This document shows positions 1 through 8,927 of a DNA stretch of 50,863 nt, piece by piece. Numbering within the stretch: the first letter of the stretch is position 1; every line of letters starts with the position of its first letter. Under the pieces are notes generated by a model. It ran no database searches. It had not been told where the DNA came from and was given only the letters and a program-made list of their open reading frames with translations. A program made the translations under genes and the position numbers. Source of the stretch: Terrimonas_B sp041743125 (lineage in GTDB: Bacteria > Bacteroidota > Bacteroidia > Chitinophagales > Chitinophagaceae); the NCBI GenBank assembly GCA_041743125.1, contig JBGTNK010000126.1:1-50863 (forward strand), written 5' to 3'.

Positions 1-180
1 CGCCAGATTAATATCTAATAAAACAATATCGGGCCTTTTGATTTTTATCATTTCAATGGCTTCATCTAATGTTCCGCTTTCTCCTGTTATTTCAATTTCT
101 TTATCAGAGGCAAACATTTTTGCCCACATTTCTCTTATTAATTTATGGTCATCTACTATAACTACTGATATTTTTTTCAT
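1..180 (-). CDS. Response regulator receiver domain, partial (cut by window edge)
   Basis: The minus strand from the ATG at 180 encodes 60 residues that run off the left edge. They begin MKKISVVIVDDHKLIREMW and end VLLDINLA, which is the start of a CheY-like receiver. The paired acidic residues (D10, D11) bind Mg2+ and the DIN motif carries the phosphoacceptor Asp57. The DDHKLIR signature is typical of NarL/FixJ-type regulators, so a LuxR-type DNA-binding domain is expected beyond the edge but not seen. The gene lies 93 bases downstream of, and on the same strand as, the HisKA_3-type kinase, which is the usual partner class. Function as its cognate regulator is inferred from this order. Confidence 0.9.
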   Translation of the reverse strand, partial: MKKISVVIVDDHKLIREMWAKMFASDKEIEITGESGTLDEAIEMIKIKRPDIVLLDINLA

Positions 181-273
181 ACAATATATTATTTTAGGTT
201 AAAAAGGTATTAGTACATCCAGAATGCATACCCGTCAGGAGAGGCTATAATATTTATGTTGCCGGATAAATTT

Positions 274-2697
274 TTACCCGACCGAAAATGTTACAGTTAA
301 AATACAGCCCTTGCCGGGTTGCGAAACAAAATCGGCCGTTCCATTGTAAGCTGCTGCCCGGCTTTTGATATTGGCTATTCCAATTCCTTTTTGTTTTTTA
401 CCGGTATCAAAACCAACACCATTATCTGAAATGGTCAGAATAATGAATTTTTCATTTTGGATAAGGCTGATGATAACGGCGGTTGGTTTGGCATGTTTTA
501 AAATGTTATTCATTTGTTCCTGCACTATCCTGAAAACATTTATTTTGAATTTATCATTCACACTGTGTTCGCTAAAACTATCCATTGTACAGGATATTTT
601 TACCGGGCTTATTTCTATAGCATCGGAGACAAGATTATCAATAGCTTCAGAAAGACCGAGGTTTTTAATGATATCGGTTTTAAGTCCTTTTGTTAATTTC
701 CTGATCTCTTCAATAGCCGTCAATGTGAATTCGGAAGAACGGTCCAAATATATTTCACTTTCAGTTCCGCCCTGTTTTGCCATATCAAGATACATCCTGG
801 AGGCTCCCAGCAACTGGTTCACATTATCATGCAATTCTCTTCCTATTTCGGACCTTTCTGCCTCCCTGGCTTCATCCGTGGCTTCTTCAATCTGCTTTTC
901 TTTCAGTTTGATAGCCTGCACAAGCTTTTCTTCCAAAGCCTTTTGTTTATCGGTATCCAGCATATACCCAATCATGCGGTAGGCTTTCCCCCCGGCTCTT
1001 CTCAGAACAATGCACCTGCTTACTACATTGGCTACTGAATCATCTGCTCTTAAAAAACGATAACTATACTTCCACTCAGTTTCAACTGAGCCAAGCATCC
1101 TTAGATAATCATCTTTTACCACTTCTTTGTCATCAGGGTGGATATGGTTAAGCCAATCCCTGCCTGGCATAATATTGTTGGTTAGTTTATAGCCAAATTC
1201 TTTTTCATAGGCATCATTGAATGTTGCTTCTTCAGATATTAAATCAGCATCGTAAAACACATCAGAAGGCGAATTAAATATCACCTTAAAACTTTCCTTA
1301 TACTCTGTTATCAGTGACCATTTAGCGGCAATTTCATTATCCAGCATTTCTTCCAATTCCTTTTGCCGGCTGAGATCCCGCATGACTCCTATCAACCGGT
1401 AAGCTTTTCCGTCAGCATCTCTAAGTATGTTGGCCCTGTCGATTACTATAGCGTTGGAACCATCGGCCCTTATAAACCGGAAGGTATGCTCCCAATAAGA
1501 AGCGGATGAAGCAATGGCTTTGTGTAATCCTTTTTCAACGGCTTCCTTTTCATCGGGGTGAAGGTGATCGCTCCAATCTGATACATCACCTTTAATTTCC
1601 TTTAAAGGATAACCCAATAATTTTTCGAACCCTTCGCCTCTAAATACTTTATTTGTCAATAAATTCCAGTCCCAAATTACATCAACAGAAAGTTTAGCAG
1701 CCTGGAGGAATTTTTCGTTACTTTTTGCCAGCAGTGCATCTGATTTTGCCTGTGCCAGTAAAATATTTCCGTCCATTATCTTTTTATTTTTGAAATCGAT
1801 TTCTTTTTGTTTTAATAAAGCAAGAATAATATTGCCTGCTAACTGTTTTTCTTTCCGGGTATCAATATTTTTTTGTTTGGAAATTGCAAGGGCAATATTA
1901 CCGGCAACTAATTTTTTATTTTTGGCGTCAACTTCCAATTGCTTTGATATAGCCAGTACAATATTTTGGGCCACCCGTTTTTTATTTTTTGTGTCAATTG
2001 CTTTCTGCTTTGCTATAGCCAGCACGATATTACCGGCAACTATTTTTTCTTTTCCGGCATCAATATTTTTTTGCTTTGATATAGCAAGGGTAATATTTTC
2101 AGCAACTAATTTTTTATTTTTTGAATCAATATTTATCTGCTTGTCTAGGGCCAGGTCGATATTTTCAGCAACTAATTTTTTATTTTTTACATCAATATCT
2201 ATCTGCTTTGCCAGGGCCAGCACAATATTATCAGCAACTAATTTTTCTTTTTTAGTATCAATATTTTTTTGCTTCAGTATGCTCCCGGTCATATCCGAAA
2301 TGGAGGTAATTGATTTTTCAATGCCTCCCTCATCCATAAAAACTGAAGAAGTGATTTCACAGGGAACCGGTTTGCCGCTTTTTTTAATGGCTGTTACCAA
2401 AGCTCTTGAATGGCCCTTTGCCATTCTTTGTTTCAGCATCTTTTTAAAGCTGCTTTCATTGATATCAAAAATAGCCGACCTGCTTTTGGTTAATAATTCC
2501 TTTTTAGAATAACCGAGGAGTTTACAGGCAGCAAGATTGGCTGATATAATTTTTCCTTTGCTGACTATGGTTATGATGTTTGGTTGTAATGAATTATCAA
2601 AGGCCAGGTGATGAAGTACTTCTTCACCTGCTGCTCCCATGGGTTTTTTCGAAATGCGGGGCTTTTTGGGGTTGTGGATTTTATGTATTGCAGGCAT
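274..2697 (-). CDS. PAS-domain sensor histidine kinase, NarL type (HisKA_3), with eight 22-residue helical repeats
   Basis: This 807-residue protein has no obvious membrane segment, so it is probably cytosolic. Order of parts: PAS domain (about 28-140); eight tandem 22-residue repeats (142-317); PAS/PAC domains at about 330-445 and 465-585, each with a W-x-x-HxHPDD/E-like motif; a linking coiled coil (585-615); HisKA_3 dimerisation domain with motif RELHDNVNQ and phosphoacceptor His623; HATPase_c with N-box near Asn730/731, DNGVGFD at 758-764 and GIGIANI at 771-777. It should autophosphorylate on His623 and pass the phosphate to the receiver gene just downstream. The signal is unknown. The repeat block is unusual for such kinases and is described separately. 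No promoter match was found upstream. Confidence 0.93.
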   Translation of the reverse strand: MPAIHKIHNPKKPRISKKPMGAAGEEVLHHLAFDNSLQPNIITIVSKGKIISANLAACKLLGYSKKELLTKSRSAIFDINESSFKKMLKQRMAKGHSRALVTAIKKSGKPVPCEITSSVFMDEGGIEKSITSISDMTGSILKQKNIDTKKEKLVADNIVLALAKQIDIDVKNKKLVAENIDLALDKQINIDSKNKKLVAENITLAISKQKNIDAGKEKIVAGNIVLAIAKQKAIDTKNKKRVAQNIVLAISKQLEVDAKNKKLVAGNIALAISKQKNIDTRKEKQLAGNIILALLKQKEIDFKNKKIMDGNILLAQAKSDALLAKSNEKFLQAAKLSVDVIWDWNLLTNKVFRGEGFEKLLGYPLKEIKGDVSDWSDHLHPDEKEAVEKGLHKAIASSASYWEHTFRFIRADGSNAIVIDRANILRDADGKAYRLIGVMRDLSRQKELEEMLDNEIAAKWSLITEYKESFKVIFNSPSDVFYDADLISEEATFNDAYEKEFGYKLTNNIMPGRDWLNHIHPDDKEVVKDDYLRMLGSVETEWKYSYRFLRADDSVANVVSRCIVLRRAGGKAYRMIGYMLDTDKQKALEEKLVQAIKLKEKQIEEATDEAREAERSEIGRELHDNVNQLLGASRMYLDMAKQGGTESEIYLDRSSEFTLTAIEEIRKLTKGLKTDIIKNLGLSEAIDNLVSDAIEISPVKISCTMDSFSEHSVNDKFKINVFRIVQEQMNNILKHAKPTAVIISLIQNEKFIILTISDNGVGFDTGKKQKGIGIANIKSRAAAYNGTADFVSQPGKGCILTVTFSVG
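1747..2274 (-). repeat. Eight in-frame 66-bp tandem repeats encoding a 22-residue helix
   Basis: Residues 142-317 of the sensor kinase consist of eight units of exactly 22 residues with no insertions. The consensus is roughly KQKxIDxKxKKLVAxNIxLAIx. Units begin KQKNID, KQIDID, KQINID, KQKNID, KQKAID, KQLEVD, KQKNID and KQKEID. At DNA level each unit is 66 bases and the copies have diverged. A 22-residue period equals two hendecads (11 residues per three helical turns), which fits a long, nearly straight or right-handed coiled coil rather than a heptad coil. Confidence 0.9.
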
Positions 2698-2822
2698 TAA
2701 GGATAAGATTCCTCTGTAAGGTAATGTTTATCCTGTATACCTAAAAAAGGGATTTGGCAGCCATTGCCTGATTACCACCGGGATCAAAAAAAATATATTC
2801 TACTTTTCAGATATTTTCACCA

Positions 2823-3716
2823 TCAATTTTGATATTCAATATAGACTTTTCTTCCAGTCATTGCGGTAAGTGAATCAATTGTTCGGGTAGTATCGGCCAC
2901 AGAAGGTAATATCATAAATAACTTATACCGGACAGAGTCAGCTGTTTCCATCTGTACTTTCCACCTGATGGTCTTAAATTGATTAAAACGTTTGAATGCT
3001 CTTTTGCTGGAAGCAACTTCCAATACATATTTATAATTTTCTGACGGCTGGTTAATGGTTTCGGCAAGTTTAATAGTATCCGATGGAAGGAGGCTATCCG
3101 TTAAAACCGGTTGAGGAACCACGGTCTTTACATCTGAACTTACAACATCGCTTTTACTTTTTTTGGAAATGATATATCCGCCCCAGATGGTTATACCCAC
3201 GCCTGCTAAAAGCAACAGTCCTATTACCGGTTTTTTCCATTCAAGTTTTGTGGTAGGTCCGGTAAGGAAAGATTCATAACGGGGAGATGAATTTTCAGGT
3301 GATGCCGAAATGGTGGTTTTGTCCGTATTGTTTTCCCTGATTTTATCAACAGGTACTGATATTGGTGTAAACTCAAGTTCCCCGGGTTTTACGGTTGACA
3401 GAATGCCTATACCTTCAAATGTAAATGGCTTTCCCATATTCAAAAATTGCCGGGCAAGGTGCAGGTGCGAATCCAGGTCCGATGATGCCAGCGCCTTCAT
3501 CTTTCCTGTTCTTTCGGATATATATGCAATTAGTTCTGCCGAATCTTTTAGTGAAGTATTATTTTCAAATGTGACAACATCCAGCACAACCGATCGTTGT
3601 TTACTGTTTTGTAAATCACGAAGGGAAGAACTTTCAATAAAAAAGGAGCCAATGCCAGGTAGGTCTAATCTTTTATTATTATAAAAGTATTGGGCCAGCA
3701 GGGATGGTATTTTCAC
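2823..3716 (-). CDS. HU-like domain / SPOR-like single-pass membrane protein
   Basis: This 297-residue protein has three parts. Residues 1-120 resemble the paired HU-CCDC81-type domains of Bacteroidota proteins (LDLPGIGSFFIE near 17-28 and FTFEGIGILS near 98-107 are the repeated beta-arm motifs). There is one membrane helix at about 163-183 (PVIGLLLLAGVGITIWGGYI). A C-terminal domain (about 228-297) with alternating strands and helices looks SPOR-like. SPOR domains bind peptidoglycan at division sites, so an envelope or division role is a family-based inference. It is a single gene with no close partner; the sensor kinase starts 125 bases downstream. The HU-type assignment is by pattern only. 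Confidence 0.7.
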   Translation of the reverse strand: MKIPSLLAQYFYNNKRLDLPGIGSFFIESSSLRDLQNSKQRSVVLDVVTFENNTSLKDSAELIAYISERTGKMKALASSDLDSHLHLARQFLNMGKPFTFEGIGILSTVKPGELEFTPISVPVDKIRENNTDKTTISASPENSSPRYESFLTGPTTKLEWKKPVIGLLLLAGVGITIWGGYIISKKSKSDVVSSDVKTVVPQPVLTDSLLPSDTIKLAETINQPSENYKYVLEVASSKRAFKRFNQFKTIRWKVQMETADSVRYKLFMILPSVADTTRTIDSLTAMTGRKVYIEYQN

Positions 3717-3801
3717 GGCTATTCAGGTTGTACTCACAATATATATAATTTGAATGGGTGTTGCAAGAGAATGACGCCGTTATGTTTACTTTTACAATAT
3801 T

Positions 3802-4116
3802 ATGCTCACTGCGGATGAGAAAAAATTTATTGCATTTTGGGAAGCCAACCGCCTGAAAAGAAAAAAGACCTTCAGGAATCTCGCCATTGGCTTACCCCTG
3901 GGTTCAATAATAACAATAGCGATACTTATTAATTTCTATTCAGGTTGGTACAAAAGGGCCGATATGGTCATTCGATCGGGTTCATCTCTTTTGCTGCTGT
4001 TGGTAATTGCGGCCTTACTCATTGTGGTTTTTATAACCATATTTTCTGCGAGGCATCAATGGGATATAAATGAACAACGTTATCGTGAATTTTTAGCAAA
4101 GAAAGATCAACCCTGA
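3802..4116 (+). CDS. Small membrane protein, unknown function
   Basis: I do not recognise this 104-residue protein. It has a charged N-terminus (ADEKKFIAFWEANRLKRKK) followed by two membrane helices, about 26-46 and 61-82, and a charged tail. A near-consensus promoter element (TACTTTTA, 3787-3794) lies just upstream of the ATG, supporting this start with a very short leader. It is divergent from the HU/SPOR gene and 71 bases upstream of the FKBP gene. Confidence 0.72.
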   Translation: MLTADEKKFIAFWEANRLKRKKTFRNLAIGLPLGSIITIAILINFYSGWYKRADMVIRSGSSLLLLLVIAALLIVVFITIFSARHQWDINEQRYREFLAKKDQP

Positions 4117-4187
4117 ATGAAGATTCTTGCAGCTATTATTGAACAATATTTGTCTGAGTACAGATTATTACCCTAAATACTACCATA

Positions 4188-4661
4188 TTGAAAAATTTTC
4201 CTTGTTTTTTCGGATTGTTGCTATTGATTTCAATAAACAGTGGCTGTAAGAAAAATGATAAAAGTTGCAAACCAAACCCTGTTTCCAGCGAAGTTTCTCA
4301 AATACAGGCCTATGCTTCTGCAAATGGTATTTCGGCAACAGCTCATCCCAGTGGATTATATTATGAAATTATTGAAATGGGCACGGGCACCAAAGCCAAT
4401 TCGAATTCACGGATATCTATAACCTACACCGGAAGGTATATGAATGGTAAAATTTTTGACGAGCAACTAACGCCGAATGTAAAGCTCTGGTCGTTAAATG
4501 GTCTGATTGAAGGCTGGATCATTGGGGTGCCACTTATAAACAAAGGCGGTCATATTAAATTGATTGTTCCTTCCTCATTGGCCTATGGCTGCGATCAGTA
4601 TTATGATATACCGGGGAATTCTGTGCTATTTTTTGATATTCGCCTCGTTGACGTGCAATAG
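4188..4661 (+). CDS. FKBP-type peptidyl-prolyl cis-trans isomerase, lipoprotein
   Basis: The gene encodes 157 residues. The start is TTG: no in-frame ATG gives a signal sequence, and the first internal Met (residue 64) lies inside the enzyme domain. Residues 1-19 are a hydrophobic signal, and Cys20 (INSGC) is a plausible but non-ideal lipidation site. Residues 50-157 form one FKBP domain with the family motifs TYTGRYMNGKIFD (79-91), LIEGWIIGVPLINKGG (106-121), SSLAYG (129-134) and FFDIRLVDV (148-156). It should catalyse prolyl isomerisation of proteins outside the inner membrane. A strong terminator follows 20 bases after the stop, so it is probably the last gene of its transcript. Confidence 0.9.
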   Translation: MKNFPCFFGLLLLISINSGCKKNDKSCKPNPVSSEVSQIQAYASANGISATAHPSGLYYEIIEMGTGTKANSNSRISITYTGRYMNGKIFDEQLTPNVKLWSLNGLIEGWIIGVPLINKGGHIKLIVPSSLAYGCDQYYDIPGNSVLFFDIRLVDVQ

Positions 4662-4680
4662 CTCAAAACTAACTGCTTAT

Positions 4681-4713
4681 AGCCCTGAACCTAATCTGGT
4701 TCAGGGCTTTTTT
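4681..4713 (+). terminator. Rho-independent terminator after the FKBP gene
   Basis: A perfect 11-bp stem (AGCCCTGAACC at 4681-4691 with its complement at 4698-4708), a 6-base loop and a T-run follow the FKBP stop. Confidence 0.92.
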
Positions 4714-4745
4714 AATTGTAATTTTAGGGCTAAAAATTAAATTCC

Positions 4746-6197
4746 TTGTCATACGAACCACTGTCAGTATTTGATATTTTTAAAATAGGAGTGGGGCCCT
4801 CCAGTTCCCACACGTTGGGTCCCTGGCGGGCTGCGCAACGATTTCTGCAGACCCTAATTGCTCAAAACATATTACAGCAGGTAATTTCAGTTAAAATATT
4901 GCTCTATGGCTCCCTGGCTAAAACAGGAAAAGGGCATGGTACCGATATTGCAGTTCAACTGGGTTTGAGCGGAGAAGATCCTGTGACATTTGAAGTGAAA
5001 AATATACAGGCCAGAATGAACGATATAGCAGCCATGAAGAAAATAGTACTGGCGGGCAGGCATGAAGTGGATTTTGATCCGCGGGAGGATATCGAATATT
5101 TATTTGCTGAATCCCTGGCTTATCATCCTAATGCGCTTTCATTTTTAGTCAATCTAAAAAATGGCGATTCCATTGCAGAAACTTTTTATTCTATCGGTGG
5201 CGGGTTTGTAATTAAGGAAGGTGAAGTTTATAATTCTGCAGCTCATGTTCAATTGCCATTTCCGGTTAGTACTGCAGATGATCTTTTACATTGGAGCCGG
5301 AAGACGGGTCTGTCTATCCACGAAATTGTTTTGGAAAACGAAAATGCATGGAGATCTGAGCAAGAAACAAAAGATGGCATTCTGGATATATGGCATGTGA
5401 TGAAGGAGTGTATGTATACCGGGTGCCATACTGCAGGTACCCTTCCGGGAGGATTATCAGTAAGAAGGCGTGCCGAATCACTTAACAAGAAATTATTAGG
5501 AGGAATTCATTATCCTGATTATGATACGTGGATCAGTGCCATTAAAAAAGGAGGCAATAATTTTCAATATACTTTGGATTGGGTTAGTTGTTTTGCCTTA
5601 GCGGTCAATGAAGAAAATGCATCATTCGGCAGAGTAGTGACGGCACCAACAAATGGAGCCGCTGGGGTAATACCGGCCGTGCTGCAATATTTTATAGTTT
5701 TTTGTAATGAAGTAAATGACCAAAAAGAGGATATTTCAAAAGAAGAGCAGGTTGTCCGGTTTTTATTAACGGCTGCTGAAATGGGAAGTATATTTAAAAA
5801 AGGTGCCACTATTTCAGCAGCGATGGGAGGTTGCCAGGCCGAGATCGGCGTTTCATCCGCTATGGCCGCAGCGGCATTAACGGAAGCAATGGGGGGGAAC
5901 CAGCGGCAGGCAATGATGGCAGCTGAAATTGCAATGGAACATCACCTGGGAATGACCTGCGACCCAATTGGCGGACTGGTACAGGTACCGTGTATAGAAA
6001 GAAATACCATGGGTGCCATCAAGGCCATCACGGCTTCTCAACTGGCCCTGCAAAGCACACCAGACTATGCAAGGGTTTCACTTGACGGAGTCATCAAAAC
6101 CATGTGGGATACGGCTATGGATATGAATAGTAAATACAAAGAAACATCTGACGGCGGATTGGCCATCAATATACCCATTAGTCTCAGCGAATGTTGA
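4746..6197 (+). CDS. sdaA: L-serine dehydratase, iron-sulfur dependent, single chain
   Basis: This 483-residue protein converts L-serine to pyruvate and ammonia. The N-terminal domain carries VFDIFKIGVGPSSSHTLGP (residues 8-26), the family hallmark. The catalytic domain carries GCHTAGTLPGGLS (226-238), APTNGAAGVIP (300-310) and CDPIGGLVQVPCIERN (405-420). Cys363, Cys405 and Cys416 fit the three ligands of the [4Fe-4S] cluster. The last residue is Cys483. In the Legionella enzyme a C-terminal cysteine folds back onto the cluster as an internal inhibitor, so the same may happen here. The start is TTG, because the next Met is residue 91, well inside the domain. It follows the FKBP terminator and is probably monocistronic. 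Confidence 0.95.
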   Translation: MSYEPLSVFDIFKIGVGPSSSHTLGPWRAAQRFLQTLIAQNILQQVISVKILLYGSLAKTGKGHGTDIAVQLGLSGEDPVTFEVKNIQARMNDIAAMKKIVLAGRHEVDFDPREDIEYLFAESLAYHPNALSFLVNLKNGDSIAETFYSIGGGFVIKEGEVYNSAAHVQLPFPVSTADDLLHWSRKTGLSIHEIVLENENAWRSEQETKDGILDIWHVMKECMYTGCHTAGTLPGGLSVRRRAESLNKKLLGGIHYPDYDTWISAIKKGGNNFQYTLDWVSCFALAVNEENASFGRVVTAPTNGAAGVIPAVLQYFIVFCNEVNDQKEDISKEEQVVRFLLTAAEMGSIFKKGATISAAMGGCQAEIGVSSAMAAAALTEAMGGNQRQAMMAAEIAMEHHLGMTCDPIGGLVQVPCIERNTMGAIKAITASQLALQSTPDYARVSLDGVIKTMWDTAMDMNSKYKETSDGGLAINIPISLSEC

Positions 6198-6217
6198 GTT
6201 GAAATAAATAAAATAAA

Positions 6218-6646
6218 TTAGCTGCGAATATAATTTTCAAGGTGGTTAATGGTTTCTTTTTGGGCCAGGATCGTTTCTTTCACCACATCACTCATAGATA
6301 TGATGCCGCAAAGGGTATCCTGTTCAAAAACCGGGAGGTAACGAATATTTTGTTGGGTCATTAGTGACATACAAAGGTCAATACTATCTGAAGGTCTTAA
6401 ACTGGGCATGTCTTCTGACATAATCTCGGAAACTTTGGTATCCGTGGAATGTTTTCCGTTTAAGATCACTTTGCGGGAATAATCTCTTTCGGTAACGATG
6501 CCGAGAAAATGATCATTTTCCATTACCACAACAGAGCCAATATTTTTTGCGGCCATTAGTTGTATGACATCATATACAGTAGTTCCTGGCAGAACACTAA
6601 TGGTTGTGTTTCCTTTGCGGGCAAGAATATCAGATACTTTATTCAT
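6218..6646 (-). CDS. CBS-domain pair protein
   Basis: This 142-residue soluble protein is made almost wholly of two CBS domains, about 8-62 and 72-130 (GIVTERDYSRKVI and GIISMSDVVKE close each). Tandem CBS domains bind adenine nucleotides and usually sense energy or second-messenger state. No catalytic domain is attached, so it is probably a regulatory or stress-type stand-alone CBS protein. I chose the ATG at 6646 because the upstream extension to 6748 is low-complexity and aromatic and matches nothing in the family. It is convergent with the serine dehydratase gene, ending 20 bases from it. Confidence 0.88.
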   Translation of the reverse strand: MNKVSDILARKGNTTISVLPGTTVYDVIQLMAAKNIGSVVVMENDHFLGIVTERDYSRKVILNGKHSTDTKVSEIMSEDMPSLRPSDSIDLCMSLMTQQNIRYLPVFEQDTLCGIISMSDVVKETILAQKETINHLENYIRS

Positions 6647-6784
6647 ATACCAATTTTTTTGGTAAATGAAATATACAGGAATTATGAATTGATACAAAAA
6701 AATATATATTCCGTAGCCACCAGGATGAAGTTTAAAGTGAGGAATCACCTTTTATTACTCTGAAATATTTTTTTACCCGTTGTT

Positions 6785-8671
6785 TCAATGTGAATTCTCC
6801 TCAAGAAATTTTTTATATTCTGCCAAATATTCAAGCGGCGTTGTTTTCCATTCCGTTACCCGGGTAACATTGGTACGGATACATTGGTAAACGAAATCAT
6901 ACAAAATAGTAACGATGGCCGGATTAGGAATTTTGTTTTGGCTATCCAGAGCAATAAAGGCACCCCGTTTTCCTGTTTTTTCATCCTTTGCAATTTCAAG
7001 CATAGCATAATACACCGGCAAGCGTGCCGTCTTAACCCGTTGCAAAATTTCCGGAGAATCCGATACCTTTTTTTCCGCTTCATCAAACAAGGCGTTATAT
7101 ACGGTAATAAGAGAATCGGAAAGAAAACTTTCTTTTTCCATAACCGGTTTTCCAAAAATGGAAAGTTTATAGCCCGCTGCTTCCATATTATTATCGTGTA
7201 ACAGGTTAATATATTCCTTAACCTGCTGGGCGGCCTTGCCATAATATCCAGTAAGAAAATCATTCATTACTTCGTCTACATTCACATGGGGGTTCCAGAG
7301 TAATTTATCAATGAGGTAAGCCCTCAATTCCGCCATCTCACCACCAATCTCCCGGTTACCTTGTTCAAAAATGGCAGATACTCTGTTGTTATGCATAAAC
7401 TGAAGATTGGGTTGCAGTATACGGAGGTTGGGGAATGGAGCAAATAGATTTGAAAATCGGATGACATAGTCCCACACAATGATATTATCCGTTAATTGAC
7501 CCCAGCCTTTCAGATCATTGCTGAAAGCAGTATCCCCTTTTTCCATTGTAGTGTTCCGGGTACTTTCAATACTGCATAACATGATATTGACATTTTTTGC
7601 GGGCACAATATCTTTTGGCGGCACCCGGCTATATTGATAGGCCAGCGTAGAGATGATTTTTTCAGGAAATCTTTCTGCTACTTTGTTTACAAATGTTAAA
7701 ATGGAACCCATGCCCAACGCAGCGTATTTTGATCCTCCATGGGTTGAATACATTTTATCTTCAGGAGCAAAGGCTGCATACTTTTTATCCAATGCAGCAC
7801 AATCAATGCAACGGCAGTATTTCACATTATCGTTTTGACTCACCGACCAATATTTTGCTTCCGGATTTTTGTTAATGGCGGCCTGCAAATTTTTACAAAC
7901 TATTTCCAGCACATCCGGATTACTTAAGCAAAGTTGTGATTCGGGTTGAACACCTGCTCCATCCCAGGAGGGTACCAATCCGGCATGGCGCTTACCATCA
8001 TAGAAACTAAAGTATTCCGGATGGAATTCACCGTATTCTTTGGGGCTTAACAAGGTTTCGAATGTATGAACCCAATAACCCCATTCACTCTTACCCGGAC
8101 CTACATGCGAGTTCAGTTTATGCCATGCCTGGTATTCTGGATCTCTTGCATCCAGGTAAAAATTTTCCCGGTAACTGAAGGCGGGCAACTCCATATCATT
8201 TATTGAATGTATAGTAATGGTTTTCTTTTTTGGAACTACAGTTACTGCTGCTGAATATTTCCTGCAATCCAAATACTTTTCCAGAAAGCTGTATACACTA
8301 TACAATATTCCCTGACCTGTTCCTCCTGTAATAACAAGACTATTGGGAAAGGACTTAATAAATATTCCATCTTTATCCAGCTTTTCCTTTGGCACTTCAT
8401 TCTGTTCAGCTCTTTGTACATTACCTATTAAAATTTCACCCTTTTCCTGTTTATTATTATCCGAAGCAATTGATAGAACGGCACCTGAAATTCTTTCAAT
8501 ATAATCCTGTAAAACTTTAGCCGCATGGATTTCAATCACCGTTGGTTTTTCAGGAATGATAATACGGCTTTTGGGATGACCTTTCTTAACAAGTGTAAAT
8601 TGCTGGGAAAGTGCAGGCTGAATTATTAAAAACAAAAAAGCGGACAGAATGGGAAAAAATAATCTTTTCAT
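6785..8671 (-). CDS. Secreted DUF4838 protein, glycoside-hydrolase-like
   Basis: This 628-residue protein has a clear signal peptide (residues 1-22, ending PALSQ). Residues about 30-150 resemble the alpha/beta N-terminal domain found in front of GH20/GH67-type enzymes (AAKVLQDYIERISG, EILIGN, TGGTGQGILYSVYSFLE). The rest matches DUF4838: HPEYFSFYDGKR, SQNDNVKYCRCIDC with its CxCxxC cluster, and AYQYSRVPP. Family members are common in polysaccharide-degrading Bacteroidota and are thought to act on glycans, but the activity is not established. No SusC/SusD pair lies nearby, so it is not in a visible utilisation locus. The 256 bases after the next gene's stop hold no other gene. Confidence 0.8.
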   Translation of the reverse strand: MKRLFFPILSAFLFLIIQPALSQQFTLVKKGHPKSRIIIPEKPTVIEIHAAKVLQDYIERISGAVLSIASDNNKQEKGEILIGNVQRAEQNEVPKEKLDKDGIFIKSFPNSLVITGGTGQGILYSVYSFLEKYLDCRKYSAAVTVVPKKKTITIHSINDMELPAFSYRENFYLDARDPEYQAWHKLNSHVGPGKSEWGYWVHTFETLLSPKEYGEFHPEYFSFYDGKRHAGLVPSWDGAGVQPESQLCLSNPDVLEIVCKNLQAAINKNPEAKYWSVSQNDNVKYCRCIDCAALDKKYAAFAPEDKMYSTHGGSKYAALGMGSILTFVNKVAERFPEKIISTLAYQYSRVPPKDIVPAKNVNIMLCSIESTRNTTMEKGDTAFSNDLKGWGQLTDNIIVWDYVIRFSNLFAPFPNLRILQPNLQFMHNNRVSAIFEQGNREIGGEMAELRAYLIDKLLWNPHVNVDEVMNDFLTGYYGKAAQQVKEYINLLHDNNMEAAGYKLSIFGKPVMEKESFLSDSLITVYNALFDEAEKKVSDSPEILQRVKTARLPVYYAMLEIAKDEKTGKRGAFIALDSQNKIPNPAIVTILYDFVYQCIRTNVTRVTEWKTTPLEYLAEYKKFLEENSH

Positions 8672-8884
8672 AAATAGTAGTTGGAATTTTGAGATTTCAG
8701 GAGAATGCTTTTAAAATTAAAGAAATTCTCTTCAACATCATTGTTCACGGGAATATTCTGTAGCTTATTTATAATAATAAGTTAGGATTACAGATAACAA
8801 AGAATTTTAATTTGCTCAAGAGGGATATTTCAATTGGAGGAATATACCAGCTGGCCAGCGAAAAAAAATAATGAAGGGATGCAA

Positions 8885-8903
8885 ATAAAAAATCCCGGCG
8901 GGA
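8885..8903 (-). terminator. Weak terminator-like hairpin after mqnE
   Basis: A short GC-rich inverted repeat (TCCCGGCGGGA, 8893-8903) is followed on the minus strand by a T-run. It lies 25 bases past the mqnE stop. The stem is only 4 bp, so this is weak. Confidence 0.4.
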
Positions 8904-8927
8904 AGTAGGAGTAGTTATTGAAGACAA

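Noticed and set aside
1747..2274. Repeat spacing (66 bases) could suggest a CRISPR-like array
   Set aside because: Units are contiguous, in frame, diverged at the DNA level and have no spacers; they encode a protein helix.
1790..2512. Plus-strand open frame of 240 codons opposite the kinase repeats
   Set aside because: It is the antisense of the helical repeats; the low-complexity composition keeps all frames open. The kinase on the other strand is clearly coding.
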